A DNA stretch of 16,169 nucleotides from Symbiodinium natans (GCA_905221605.1 CAJNDS010001312.1:7501-23669); one strand, 5' to 3'; counted from the stretch's first letter, positions 1 to 7,415 are shown. Program-made: numbers and translations. Notes: generated from the letters alone by a model not told the origin.

Positions 1-47
1 TCGCCTTCGGCGGCATTCTCTCCGGCTACCAAAAGTACTGCACCACT

Positions 48-323
48 CTATTCTTCACGCAAGTCACGGAGGATTCGGTGAAGTGGCCAAATCGCGTAGG
101 CCAAGCAAAGTCTCACCAGCTGGAAAAGTAGGTTGGACCAACCGCCAATTCTGCGCAGCCTTTCTGCGCGAAGTGACTGCGGCAAATCAACCAAAGTAAG
201 CACTGTTCCAGACCACCAAGTTGTGCCCTGGACAAAGCGCAAGGCCAAGTACAACCACAAGACTCGCAAAGCCCTGCGAAGTACTCGAATTTCCCCGCAA
301 GTGAGCTGCGGCTCTTGTTCCAT
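48..323 (-). CDS. Small ORF in the 3' region of the element, possibly membrane-associated
   Basis: This is a 91-codon minus-strand frame with an ATG at 323, lying 316 bases past the pol stop and in the same orientation. I do not recognise a family. It has two hydrophobic stretches, around residues 19-33 (LWLYLALRFVQG) and 64-81 (LLFQLVRLCLAYAIWPL), with Arg-rich segments between and after them and the acidic end LREE. It could be an accessory element protein, a fragment of a captured gene, or a chance frame in the long 3' region. AAGT motifs run through it at the same density as in the rest of the element, so it belongs to the element either way. Chance is a serious alternative at this length. 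Confidence 0.25.
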   Translation of the reverse strand: MEQEPQLTCGEIRVLRRALRVLWLYLALRFVQGTTWWSGTVLTLVDLPQSLRAERLRRIGGWSNLLFQLVRLCLAYAIWPLHRILRDLREE

Positions 324-639
324 TGCAACAAGTCTACTAAGGGAAAAGGTTTAGAGTTTAAGATAGGTTGGAGAGAGCCAGATGCGGCAAAAGCTTAAGT
401 TGAACTCGCAGCTCCCGACATGTCAAGCGCAACATCACAACACTGGCAAGTGACCTCCACTGAAACGAATTAGCCCTAAATGTTTCTTCAGGGTAAAGGA
501 AAGTTTTTTTTTCCAGGGTATGGAGAGTGGAAGGAGAAAGTTAGAAAGGTTTTTTTTTCGGATTTGTAGCTCTCGCAAGTTTACTCTCTCTCTTGTCTTT
601 CTCCTTTTAGCCTGGGTGAAACGCACAAGTAGGTTACTC
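324..639 (-). other. Non-coding 3' region of the element after pol
   Basis: No convincing gene is seen here. It holds several pyrimidine-rich plus-strand stretches, which are purine-rich in the element sense: T runs at about 504-512 and 550-558, and a CT-rich run at about 582-608. Any of these could be a polypurine tract, but none is followed by a recognisable LTR start or by sequence matching the LTR at 6703-6866. Confidence 0.5.
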
Positions 640-1893
640 CTACATGGCGTCTCTGGGCCTCAAGCCCAAAGTGCCCACATGCCTTGCCAAAGTTTCTTTA
701 GACACGTACTTCGTAAGTACATCAGCACTGTTCAGGGTACCAAGTACTTTGCGGATGATGACCATACCTGAAGTTACAAGCTCTTGAACGTACAAGTATC
801 TTAACTGAACGTGACGCGTTTTACGCGAAGTGCCATAGCGCGATGCCATCGACTTACCAGCCGTGCTATCGGTATGCAAGAACAAGTGCACCTTTGGGAT
901 CAAGCGAGATTCCAAGAGAAGTGATCTGAGAAACAGCGCGTCCGCAGCTCCACCGCCGATTGCGTAAAGTTCAGCCTCTCCAGAGGAGAGTGCAATCGTT
1001 TGCTGCGTCCTGGAGTGCGACTGCAAGTTAACGCCAAGCAGGTAAGTCGCAACTCCGGAAGTGGAACGCCGTGTATCAGGATCACCAGCCCAGTCAGAAT
1101 CAACGTAAGTGTGAACATCAAGAGAGGAATGCTTCTCAGACAACCGGATGTTCGGGCGAAGTTCTTGGACATACTCCTTGGTACCTGCAAGATACCGAAG
1201 CAAGTGCTTTAACTTTGCCCAATGATCCGTCGTAGGAGACGCAAGTCCACGCGACAACTCTTTCACGGCATACATGATGTCCATGCGCAAGTTGCACATC
1301 CACAAGAGCTGACCGACAAGTTTGCGATACCGTTTATGCTCCTCAGGATTAAGTGCTTCCGCAGTCTCGGAAACCTTCTTCAACGCATCCGTGCCAGGAG
1401 ACGGAGCCGGTTTACAAGTGGACATCCCAGCCTCAGCAAGCATACCTTCAACGTAAGTCGCGGACATGTACATCTCAACGGAAGTCGGCGTGCGACGCAT
1501 CTTTCTGCCAAGGAAAGTAGCCTCTGAACCTTCGACAAGCTCACCGGTTATACGCAGGAGCAACTCTTTCTGAAGTGAAGCTACAATGGCATCAACGTCC
1601 TTCTTTGCGCCGAACAACATCAAGTCGTCAACGTAGCACAACACATAAACCTTCCGACCTGCATGAAAGTAAAGGTTCGGATCACTCTTCATGCACTGGA
1701 AACCTTGCGCCTCAAGTGTAGCTGCCAAGTGGGTCTGCCACAGCGCAGGAGCATTTTTCAAGCCGTAAAGCGCACGCTTAAGTTTCCAAACCACACCCCC
1801 TTCGGGGTAATACTCTACAGGAGGAAGTACCCAAACATCGCCATCCACCAACGCATGCAAGAACGCCGTGGAGATGTCTGCCAAAGTGATGTG
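640..1893 (-). CDS. pol: Copia reverse transcriptase (C-terminal part) and RNase H
   Basis: This is the same reading frame as the upstream gag-pol, continuing directly after the TGA at 1894-1896 and ending at TAG (640-642). Numbering from the TTG at 1884, it carries the RT motif ADISTAFLHA (first catalytic Asp at 3), the LKRALYGLKNAPALW block, and the catalytic YVDD box at 84-87. The connection follows (LVGQLLWMCNLRMDIMYAV). RNase H then shows TYVDSDWAGD (Asp 262 and 264), ALSSGEAELYA (Glu 303 and 305), HTDSTAG (Asp 339) and the closing RKTRHVQLRYLY block. All RT and RNase H catalytic residues appear present. There is no good ATG at its start, and the RT domain is split by the stop, so it is best read as the downstream half of one polyprotein. 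It would be made only by readthrough or in intact sister copies. Confidence 0.92.
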   Translation of the reverse strand, partial: HITLADISTAFLHALVDGDVWVLPPVEYYPEGGVVWKLKRALYGLKNAPALWQTHLAATLEAQGFQCMKSDPNLYFHAGRKVYVLCYVDDLMLFGAKKDVDAIVASLQKELLLRITGELVEGSEATFLGRKMRRTPTSVEMYMSATYVEGMLAEAGMSTCKPAPSPGTDALKKVSETAEALNPEEHKRYRKLVGQLLWMCNLRMDIMYAVKELSRGLASPTTDHWAKLKHLLRYLAGTKEYVQELRPNIRLSEKHSSLDVHTYVDSDWAGDPDTRRSTSGVATYLLGVNLQSHSRTQQTIALSSGEAELYAIGGGAADALFLRSLLLESRLIPKVHLFLHTDSTAGKSMASRYGTSRKTRHVQLRYLYVQELVTSGMVIIRKVLGTLNSADVLTKYVSKETLARHVGTLGLRPRDAM

Positions 1894-1896
1894 TCA
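1894..1896 (-). other. In-frame TGA interrupting the gag-pol frame inside RT
   Basis: On the minus strand the frame reads Val-Ala-Arg-Gly, TGA, His-Ile-Thr-Leu, then ADISTAFLHA. No shift of frame is needed on either side. The preceding residues (TLLTLAVARG) and the following ones are the expected continuous RT sequence of copia elements. A Trp is common a few residues before this Asp motif, so TGG to TGA is the simplest origin. It may be a nonsense mutation in this copy or a readthrough stop. Confidence 0.85.
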
Positions 1897-4800
1897 ACCA
1901 CGCGCTACCGCCAAAGTCAACAAGGTCTTCAACGTCAACAAGCTGGGCGTAGACGCATAAGTGTCATCCGGATCATCAATGAGCTGGTCATAACCACGGA
2001 CAACAAGTCGACATCGACAAGTGCCATCGCCTTTGCGAACTTTAACCCACTTTGTGGATATTACAGTCGCAAGTTGCTCTGGCGTCAGGTCTGACATTTT
2101 CTGCTCCGTGAAGACGTCGAAGTCGATCATGCTTTTCATTTCCTTGTTCATGCCAGCTTTTTCTTCTTCGTAAGTGAATTCAGGCGACTGCCAGAACAAG
2201 GGATTGCTCAAACGCTCAGCAAGTGAGATCTCTGTTTCATCTTGGTTGACGCACACAGGAACCTCAAGTTCCTGCTTCGTGGTGACGGCAGAAATTCTCA
2301 AGTCGAAAATTCGCATCTGCTGGTCAGGCGAGCGGACAAGTGACGAAATGCGCTGCACTTTCGTCGCTGCTTCAGGGACCTCTGAAGTGTCGCGCTTGCG
2401 CTCCGTCGTGACGCCTACGCGCCTTCGCGAAGTCGCAGGCTCAGAGGAAGCTCTTTCAGCGGAGGAAGTAGGTTCCTCATGACTGCGCTTGTCCTGCCTC
2501 TCTGCAAGTTCTTCAGCATCCATCGGTCCCTCAGGCACTGGCAAGTCGGCGGCCGCGCGGGTTTCCGAAGTCGACTGAAGCTCACGCAACATGTCTTGCT
2601 CAAGTTCTTGCGCCAGGTCACCAGCATTTCCTAAGTTTTCCGGAATGGCATCCGGATCGTCTGGTGGCTCAACCAAGTTCTCTCCAGGTCTCGGCTGCTG
2701 CGGTGGAAAGACAAAGTGATCTGTCTCAACTTTTGTGCCTCTAGGGTCCCAGGGCGTTGCCGTCAGGGACTGCACAAGTGCCAAGTCGAGCTGCTCAGAC
2801 GGCGGTCTACGCCGAAGTGAACGGATCTTTATCACACCCTGGGGTGTCCCAACGAAGTGCTGGTTGGACTCTGTGTCTCTTCCGAGCCAAAGTCCTTCTT
2901 CCCAAGCCGCGTCCGATTTGGGAAATTTGCCAATTTTGCGAAAGTGAACAACCTCCGCAAATCGACAAAGTGCGCCGTTATACGGCTTTCCCCAGCGCTT
3001 CTCGAAGGAAGTAAGTCCGTCACTTTTGTGAGCATATCGGTTCATCAACCACTGCGCATGCTTTACAAGCCAAGTGAACAACGGATGGGTTTTCTGCAAG
3101 GTGAACCCAGAATACCTTCCCTCTAAGTCAAGCTTGAGGGTGCGTATTTGGGCATACAAGTTAGACTGAAGCACTCCAACTGCTCCTTGGGCTTGCTTCC
3201 AACCTGTTGGGGAATGACGAACCGAAAGTCCGCCTACCTCCGAAGTGAACTCAGCAACCAAAGCCTTAAGTGAGGGTTCGGGGTCGATTTGCAAGATGCC
3301 AAAAGTGCGCCCGATTTCAAGGATGTATCTCCGAAGTTCTGCCTGAGCATAGACAGAGCGGCCTTTGGCTGGAACAACGCACGAAAGTCCCATGCCCGAC
3401 AGCAAGTCCACAGCGGTGAGGAGAGTAACCTGGGGCTCTTCAGGATTATCTCCAAGGAAGCAGTAGTCAAGTTGAACGACCGGCTGCTTCGTTTTCAAAG
3501 TCCTGCTGTGGTTCTGTTTGCTCTTTGCACGGACGCAAATCGGGCACCAAGAACGAAAAGGCAGGTGCGTAAGTTCATGCTCTTTACGCTCCGTGAGCGT
3601 CGGCTCCGAGGGCGCAGGAAGTCCTCTCGGTCGCCGGGCCGATGTCTCAAACAAGTCAGGTTCGGCCACCTCGGGAATCTCCTTGACATACAAGTCACGC
3701 TTCTCAAAGCAAGTCGCACCACCACAAGCAAAGGGTTCAACAACGTCACGATCTGCACCTTCAAGTGTCCAATCGTCTTCATCAACCTTCATGCTCCCAT
3801 GATCGTCAAGTTGTATTGTAACCCGTGCTTTGCTTAACTCGCTCAAGTTCGGACCGCCTTCGGAACGCTCTGAAGGCACGAACAAGTTCTTTCGTGGCTG
3901 ACGGTGAAGTCTAATCCACATGGTTGGCAACTGCACCCAAGTGTCGTGGGTGTAGGCCTCATTGGTCTGTGGATCCACATCATCAAGTGATCTCTTCACA
4001 AAGTTCTCAAGACCTTTCATGGGATCAACTGCTTCATCCGCCACCAAGTCAAACACTCGCTTTCGGAAAGTATCAGCATATTCACCATGATCTCGCAGGA
4101 CAACTTCTGGACTAAGTTTCTGGGTTGAAGTCCTAGAACTTGGGACAGGCGGTGGCATTTCAACATGAACTTCAGGACGGGGCAAAGTTGACTGCTTGCC
4201 TACAAGTCTCCTACCTGTTGGTTTCGAAGCAAGTTTGAAGACGGTTTTGCCCTTGAAGTACTTATCCTGCTTTGCTCGGGGATCATCACTTTTTCGCCAA
4301 TCATCATTCAAGGTTTTAGACGAACCGTCTTCAAAGTTCATGACTGTCACACGTTCACCTGTCAAGTCTTTCAACTCAACCGGCCGATCCTTGGTTCCTT
4401 CGGGAGAAAACAAAGTTGCTCGACCACGCTTGTGAAGCCTCGTCAAGGTTGCGTTGGCCTCATCAAGTACCCAACTGTCCGCGTGGTAGTACGTGGGCTT
4501 AAGGGTCGGCGCAACAAGTCCAGGAGGAGGTCTCACTGCGAACTGTTCATGGAATCCTTTGCTGAAGTCTGCATACTCATTCGGATCAAATTCAGCAAGC
4601 GTCGGACACAAGAACAGAAGTGAACCATGTCTTGTGACAGGAAAAGTTGCACCCGTGGGACCTTCAAGCTGAGATCCCTCAGATGTCAACACTGCCTTGC
4701 ATCCTTGCTGCAAAAGTCTAGCGACTGAAATCACACTGTACGGTACATCGCACACATAAAAGTTCAACCAAAGTCGCTGACCATCCAACTCAAAGGCAAC

Positions 4801-6657
4801 AAGCTTTCGACCATAGATCTGCAAAGTCTGGCCTGAAATGCTCTTAAGCGGAGGTGCTCGTTCTTCAAGTTTCAACAACGGGAAGTCCGGAGCAAAGTCC
4901 GGGGGACAGCAATTTGCTGCAGCACCGGAATCAAACAGGATCCAAGTCTCAAGTCCTGTCTCAACTGATGCAACAGCAACCTCATGCTCGGCCAAGTAGG
5001 GGTCATAGAAGGTGGAACTCAAGTGCTCCAAACCCCAATCGGACAACGAAGTCGGATTCGAGAGCGAAGTTTGATTCGCTTCATTCTTCAACGGCAAGTC
5101 GCACACAGGGGACAACTGCCAAGTGGCCACATCACTTCGTGCACCAAGTGAGCGACCAAAGCCATCAAACACAATGCTTCCACTCAACATGCAATCAAGC
5201 GATGCATCACAAGTTGGCGAAACGAAACACGACTGCGTACCAGCAAACATGCTCCCAAGTGTAATTGCCGCAATGGCAAGTCCAGAGGCCTTCGAAGTAG
5301 CCTTGGGTGTCGCCTTGGGCTTCGCCGCGGAGGAAAGTCTCGCAGGCGGCGTTCCCAAAGTGACAGCACTCACTGGGGCACCCGAAGTTGCCTTCGGCTC
5401 CGCAGCATGCGATGGCGGGGCTGAAGTAGCCTTCTCAACAGCAGGTGGTGGCGACACGACACTCCAAGTGTCGTCGTTCCAATCACTCCAAGTGGACGAC
5501 CAACCATCGTCCCATGCAGGCCACCATTCCTCATCACTCCAACCAAGTCCTACCGCTGCGACTAAGTCATCGCTCCACCATTCTTCCTCAAAGTCACCAA
5601 CTTGCCAAGTGTCATCGACTGACCAATCTTCAAACGAGCCATCCAAAGTGGCATTCTCATCAACCGCACTCACACGACCAAGTGGACAATTTGCCGAAAC
5701 ATGTCCTGGTTTGCCACAAGTCCAACAAGCCAAAGCATGCTGACCACGAAGTTTTCCTTTGCTCTTGCCTTTTCCTTTTCCTTTGCTTCCTCCAAAGTCC
5801 TTTCCTTTTCCTTTTCCTTTCTGTGCAGTGTGAAAACTCAAGTGTGGGTTCTTTCCTTTGCTCTTGCTCTTTCCTTTTCCTTTTCCTTTAAAGTAGCCGA
5901 AGCCACTTTTGCCGAAGCCTTTCTTTCCTTTAAGTCCTCCAATGTCCATTGGTGCTGGGCCTTGATTCGACGAAGACGAGTTGCTCATGATCAAGTGCCT
6001 GGACTGATAGTACTCGACTATCGTGGCTTTGATGTCTTCGTAAGTCGTCAAGGTCCGAGCATTCAACCTCAAGTGCTGCTGGAGCGCACCGGAAGTCTTA
6101 TTCAACAACGTAGCGACAAGCACGCTGTCAGGCAAGTCAGCGCCGGTCTGTCGCTCATACTTTGTCTTGATCGTCTCCCAAGTGTTGAAATCCTGCTCGA
6201 ACGTATGCGACCCAAACCGAAAGTCAAGCAACTGCGTCAGAAGTGAAACATGCCTCGCAGCATCTGGCAACGCAAACTTCTTGACAAGTCGACGCCAAGT
6301 CTCAAACCCATTCGAGTCGTAGTTCTGACGAACCACAAGCAATGCCGACTCTGACGTCAAGTTCGCAAGCAGATAATGCAACTTCCGACTGAAAGTGACT
6401 CTACCTGCCGTCGCGGTCTGATCAAGTGCTGCAACACCTTCTTCTGTAAGCACGTGCACCTCAAGTGCCTCATCCGTGAGCGGTGCCTCATCATTCTCGT
6501 GCTGTTCCAAGTACCTTGCAGCCTGTGCATCAAACATCGACAAGTACGCGCGAAACTTCCACGACCATTCTTCCCATTCCGCAGGTTTACCTGAGAAAGT
6601 CGGTGGCAACGGTAGCCTAAGCTTACCGGTGAAGTCGTTCTCTCCTTCAAGTGACAT
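1894..6657 (-). CDS. gag-pol: Copia Gag-protease-integrase-RT (N-terminal 1,587 residues of Gag-Pol)
   Basis: This is the first and larger part of the polyprotein; it starts at the ATG 33 bases after the primer binding site. Residues 1-220 look like copia Gag. Residues 240-305 are a GK/SK-rich basic linker, and a CCHC zinc knuckle (C311, C314, H319, C324) follows. A tryptophan- and acid-rich stretch lies at about 345-400. The protease motif DSGAAAN has its catalytic Asp at 576. A long linker leads to an HHCC zinc site (H1027, H1031, C1038, C1041) and the integrase core with D1064 and D1125. Residue 1161, the position of the third catalytic acid, is Gly (codon GGA). The beginning of reverse transcriptase (STKWVKVRKGDG, then LVVRGYDQ) covers about 1535-1587. 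The frame ends at a TGA inside RT and continues in the same frame. It is known that Gag packages RNA and that Pol makes and integrates cDNA; whether this copy is active is doubtful. Confidence 0.93.
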   Translation of the reverse strand: MSLEGENDFTGKLRLPLPPTFSGKPAEWEEWSWKFRAYLSMFDAQAARYLEQHENDEAPLTDEALEVHVLTEEGVAALDQTATAGRVTFSRKLHYLLANLTSESALLVVRQNYDSNGFETWRRLVKKFALPDAARHVSLLTQLLDFRFGSHTFEQDFNTWETIKTKYERQTGADLPDSVLVATLLNKTSGALQQHLRLNARTLTTYEDIKATIVEYYQSRHLIMSNSSSSNQGPAPMDIGGLKGKKGFGKSGFGYFKGKGKGKSKSKGKNPHLSFHTAQKGKGKGKDFGGSKGKGKGKSKGKLRGQHALACWTCGKPGHVSANCPLGRVSAVDENATLDGSFEDWSVDDTWQVGDFEEEWWSDDLVAAVGLGWSDEEWWPAWDDGWSSTWSDWNDDTWSVVSPPPAVEKATSAPPSHAAEPKATSGAPVSAVTLGTPPARLSSAAKPKATPKATSKASGLAIAAITLGSMFAGTQSCFVSPTCDASLDCMLSGSIVFDGFGRSLGARSDVATWQLSPVCDLPLKNEANQTSLSNPTSLSDWGLEHLSSTFYDPYLAEHEVAVASVETGLETWILFDSGAAANCCPPDFAPDFPLLKLEERAPPLKSISGQTLQIYGRKLVAFELDGQRLWLNFYVCDVPYSVISVARLLQQGCKAVLTSEGSQLEGPTGATFPVTRHGSLLFLCPTLAEFDPNEYADFSKGFHEQFAVRPPPGLVAPTLKPTYYHADSWVLDEANATLTRLHKRGRATLFSPEGTKDRPVELKDLTGERVTVMNFEDGSSKTLNDDWRKSDDPRAKQDKYFKGKTVFKLASKPTGRRLVGKQSTLPRPEVHVEMPPPVPSSRTSTQKLSPEVVLRDHGEYADTFRKRVFDLVADEAVDPMKGLENFVKRSLDDVDPQTNEAYTHDTWVQLPTMWIRLHRQPRKNLFVPSERSEGGPNLSELSKARVTIQLDDHGSMKVDEDDWTLEGADRDVVEPFACGGATCFEKRDLYVKEIPEVAEPDLFETSARRPRGLPAPSEPTLTERKEHELTHLPFRSWCPICVRAKSKQNHSRTLKTKQPVVQLDYCFLGDNPEEPQVTLLTAVDLLSGMGLSCVVPAKGRSVYAQAELRRYILEIGRTFGILQIDPEPSLKALVAEFTSEVGGLSVRHSPTGWKQAQGAVGVLQSNLYAQIRTLKLDLEGRYSGFTLQKTHPLFTWLVKHAQWLMNRYAHKSDGLTSFEKRWGKPYNGALCRFAEVVHFRKIGKFPKSDAAWEEGLWLGRDTESNQHFVGTPQGVIKIRSLRRRPPSEQLDLALVQSLTATPWDPRGTKVETDHFVFPPQQPRPGENLVEPPDDPDAIPENLGNAGDLAQELEQDMLRELQSTSETRAAADLPVPEGPMDAEELAERQDKRSHEEPTSSAERASSEPATSRRRVGVTTERKRDTSEVPEAATKVQRISSLVRSPDQQMRIFDLRISAVTTKQELEVPVCVNQDETEISLAERLSNPLFWQSPEFTYEEEKAGMNKEMKSMIDFDVFTEQKMSDLTPEQLATVISTKWVKVRKGDGTCRCRLVVRGYDQLIDDPDDTYASTPSLLTLKTLLTLAVARG

Positions 6658-6690
6658 TTGGGCTCTACCAAAGTTCTACTGGAGCTTTCA
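6658..6690 (-). other. Short leader between primer binding site and gag start
   Basis: Thirty-three bases separate the primer binding site from the gag ATG at 6657. The leader holds one AAGT (6671) and no other ATG in the element sense. Confidence 0.6.
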
Positions 6691-6702
6691 GCTCCGCTAC
6701 CA
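6691..6702 (-). promoter_or_regulatory. Primer binding site for reverse transcription (initiator tRNA-Met type)
   Basis: In the element sense this reads TGGTAGCGGAGC, directly after an LTR-like end (TTTTTCA). Copia-type primer sites begin TGG and often pair with the 3' end of initiator tRNA-Met; yeast Ty1 uses TGGTAGCGCC, and plant copia elements a related TGGTATCAGAGC. The zero spacing from the LTR end and the position just upstream of gag support the call. The tRNA of this organism was not available for comparison. Confidence 0.72.
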
Positions 6703-6866
6703 TGAAAAAGTAACTGAGGTCACTGAGCTCAACAACACAAGTGAGATATCCGAAGCTGCAAGTATGTTTTCGCACAGGCATCAAGTCTTGATCCTTGAGC
6801 CAACCGAAGTTGGTCATGCTGTCTGCACATCAAGTCTGGAGGACTCGGGAAGTGTGTATTTTCTCA
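6703..6866 (-). repeat. Putative 5' LTR of the copia element (about 164 bp)
   Basis: The inner edge is fixed by the adjacent primer binding site. In the element sense the segment begins TGAGAAAA and ends TTTTTCA, giving the TG...CA ends and short imperfect terminal inverted repeat expected of an LTR. The outer edge (6865-6866) coincides with the start of the CAAACA simple repeat and with the end of the dense AAGT array. No second copy is in the window, so the length is inferred. No TATA box is visible. Confidence 0.55.
6794..6803 (-). other. Ten-base match to the 3' end of the dinoflagellate spliced leader
   Basis: In the element sense this reads TTGGCTCAAG, identical to the last ten bases of the conserved dinoflagellate spliced leader, and it lies inside the putative LTR about 63 bases from its start. 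The match does not extend further upstream (CGG in place of TTT). It could be a relict of a trans-spliced transcript that was reverse-transcribed, or chance. Confidence 0.3.
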
Positions 6867-7084
6867 CAAACACAAACACAAACACAAACACAAACACAAA
6901 CACAAACACAAACACAAACACAAACACAAACACAAACACAAACACAAACACAAACACACACAAACACAAACACAAACACAAACACAAACACACACACACA
7001 CACACAAACACAAACACAAACACAAACACAAACACAAACACAAACACAAACACAAACACAAACACACACACACACACCCACACA
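6865..7084. repeat. Simple repeat, (CAAACA)n with CA-dinucleotide interruptions
   Basis: Long runs of the hexamer CAAACA are broken by short CACACA stretches near 6956, 6990 and 7062. It lies directly outside the LTR and may be the target sequence or slippage that began at the element edge. Long open frames across it on both strands are products of the repeat, not genes. Confidence 0.95.
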
Positions 7085-7093
7085 CCTGGCATA

Positions 7094-7314
7094 ACTCGCG
7101 GTGTACTCGCAGCACTCGCAGTGTGCACGCGGCACTCGCGGTGTGCGCGTGGCACTCGCGGTATACGCGTGGCACTCGCGGTATACGCCCGGCACTCGCC
7201 GGCGCTCGCGGTATATGTGCGGCGCTCGCGGTATACGCGCGGCGCTCGTGGTTGCAGCGCGGCACTCGCGGTTGCAGCGCGACACTCGCGGTACGCGGCA
7301 TTCGCGTTACGCGA
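7094..7314. repeat. GC-rich minisatellite with a unit of about 20 bp
   Basis: About eleven degenerate copies of a unit close to GGCACTCGCGGTATACGCGT, some shortened (for example near 7192-7201 and 7290-7314). Later copies carry a variant with GGTTGCAGCGC. Arg/Ala/Tyr-rich frames over it on both strands are repeat translations. Confidence 0.9.
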
Positions 7315-7415
7315 ACACACGCCCACACGCCTTCACCCTTACCCCTACCCACACCTTCACCCGTAAACCCCCACCACCCACCCCTCCCCGACACCACCAC
7401 CCACACCCACACCAA
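7315..7415. repeat. C-rich and CA-rich low-complexity tract
   Basis: An almost G-free plus strand made of CCCAC, CCACC and CACACC-like words, with two CTTACCCCTACCC-like words around 7337-7350. No coding content was seen. Confidence 0.8.

Larger units (their letters stand above)
33..6853 (-). repeat. Element-wide array of the tetramer AAGT (ACTT in the element sense)
   Basis: By eye I counted about 185 AAGT on the plus strand in this span, roughly one every 37 bases, where equal base use would give about 27. The opposite orientation (ACTT on the plus strand) appears only about 20 times. In the rest of the window AAGT falls to about one per 186 bases. Flanking bases vary, so the core is four bases. 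Copies occur in gag-pol in all three codon phases, in the 3' region, in the leader and in the LTR. No gap seen exceeds about 80 bases. Confidence 0.85.
1..6866 (-). mobile_element. Ty1/copia LTR retrotransposon, 3' end cut off by the window
   Basis: The domain order protease, integrase, reverse transcriptase, RNase H on the minus strand is diagnostic of the Ty1/copia superfamily; in Ty3 elements integrase comes last. From the 5' side the element shows a putative LTR, a primer binding site complementary to an initiator-tRNA-like 3' end, a gag-pol frame of about 2,005 codons broken by a single TGA, and at least 639 bases after the pol stop. No copy of the LTR was recognised in positions 1-639, so the 3' LTR and any target duplication lie beyond position 1. 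The dense AAGT signature fills the element and stops at the LTR edge, which independently supports the right boundary. The element sits beside a CAAACA-type simple repeat that may have been its target. Confidence 0.92.

Noticed and set aside
1-639. 3' LTR of the copia element
   Set aside because: No sequence matching the inferred LTR at 6703-6866 was found, and no purine tract is followed by a TG-type LTR start.
1663-2094. Plus-strand frames opposite gag-pol, up to 206 codons (for example 1663-2094 and 5123-5743)
   Set aside because: They lie antisense to strongly supported copia domains and show no domains of their own.
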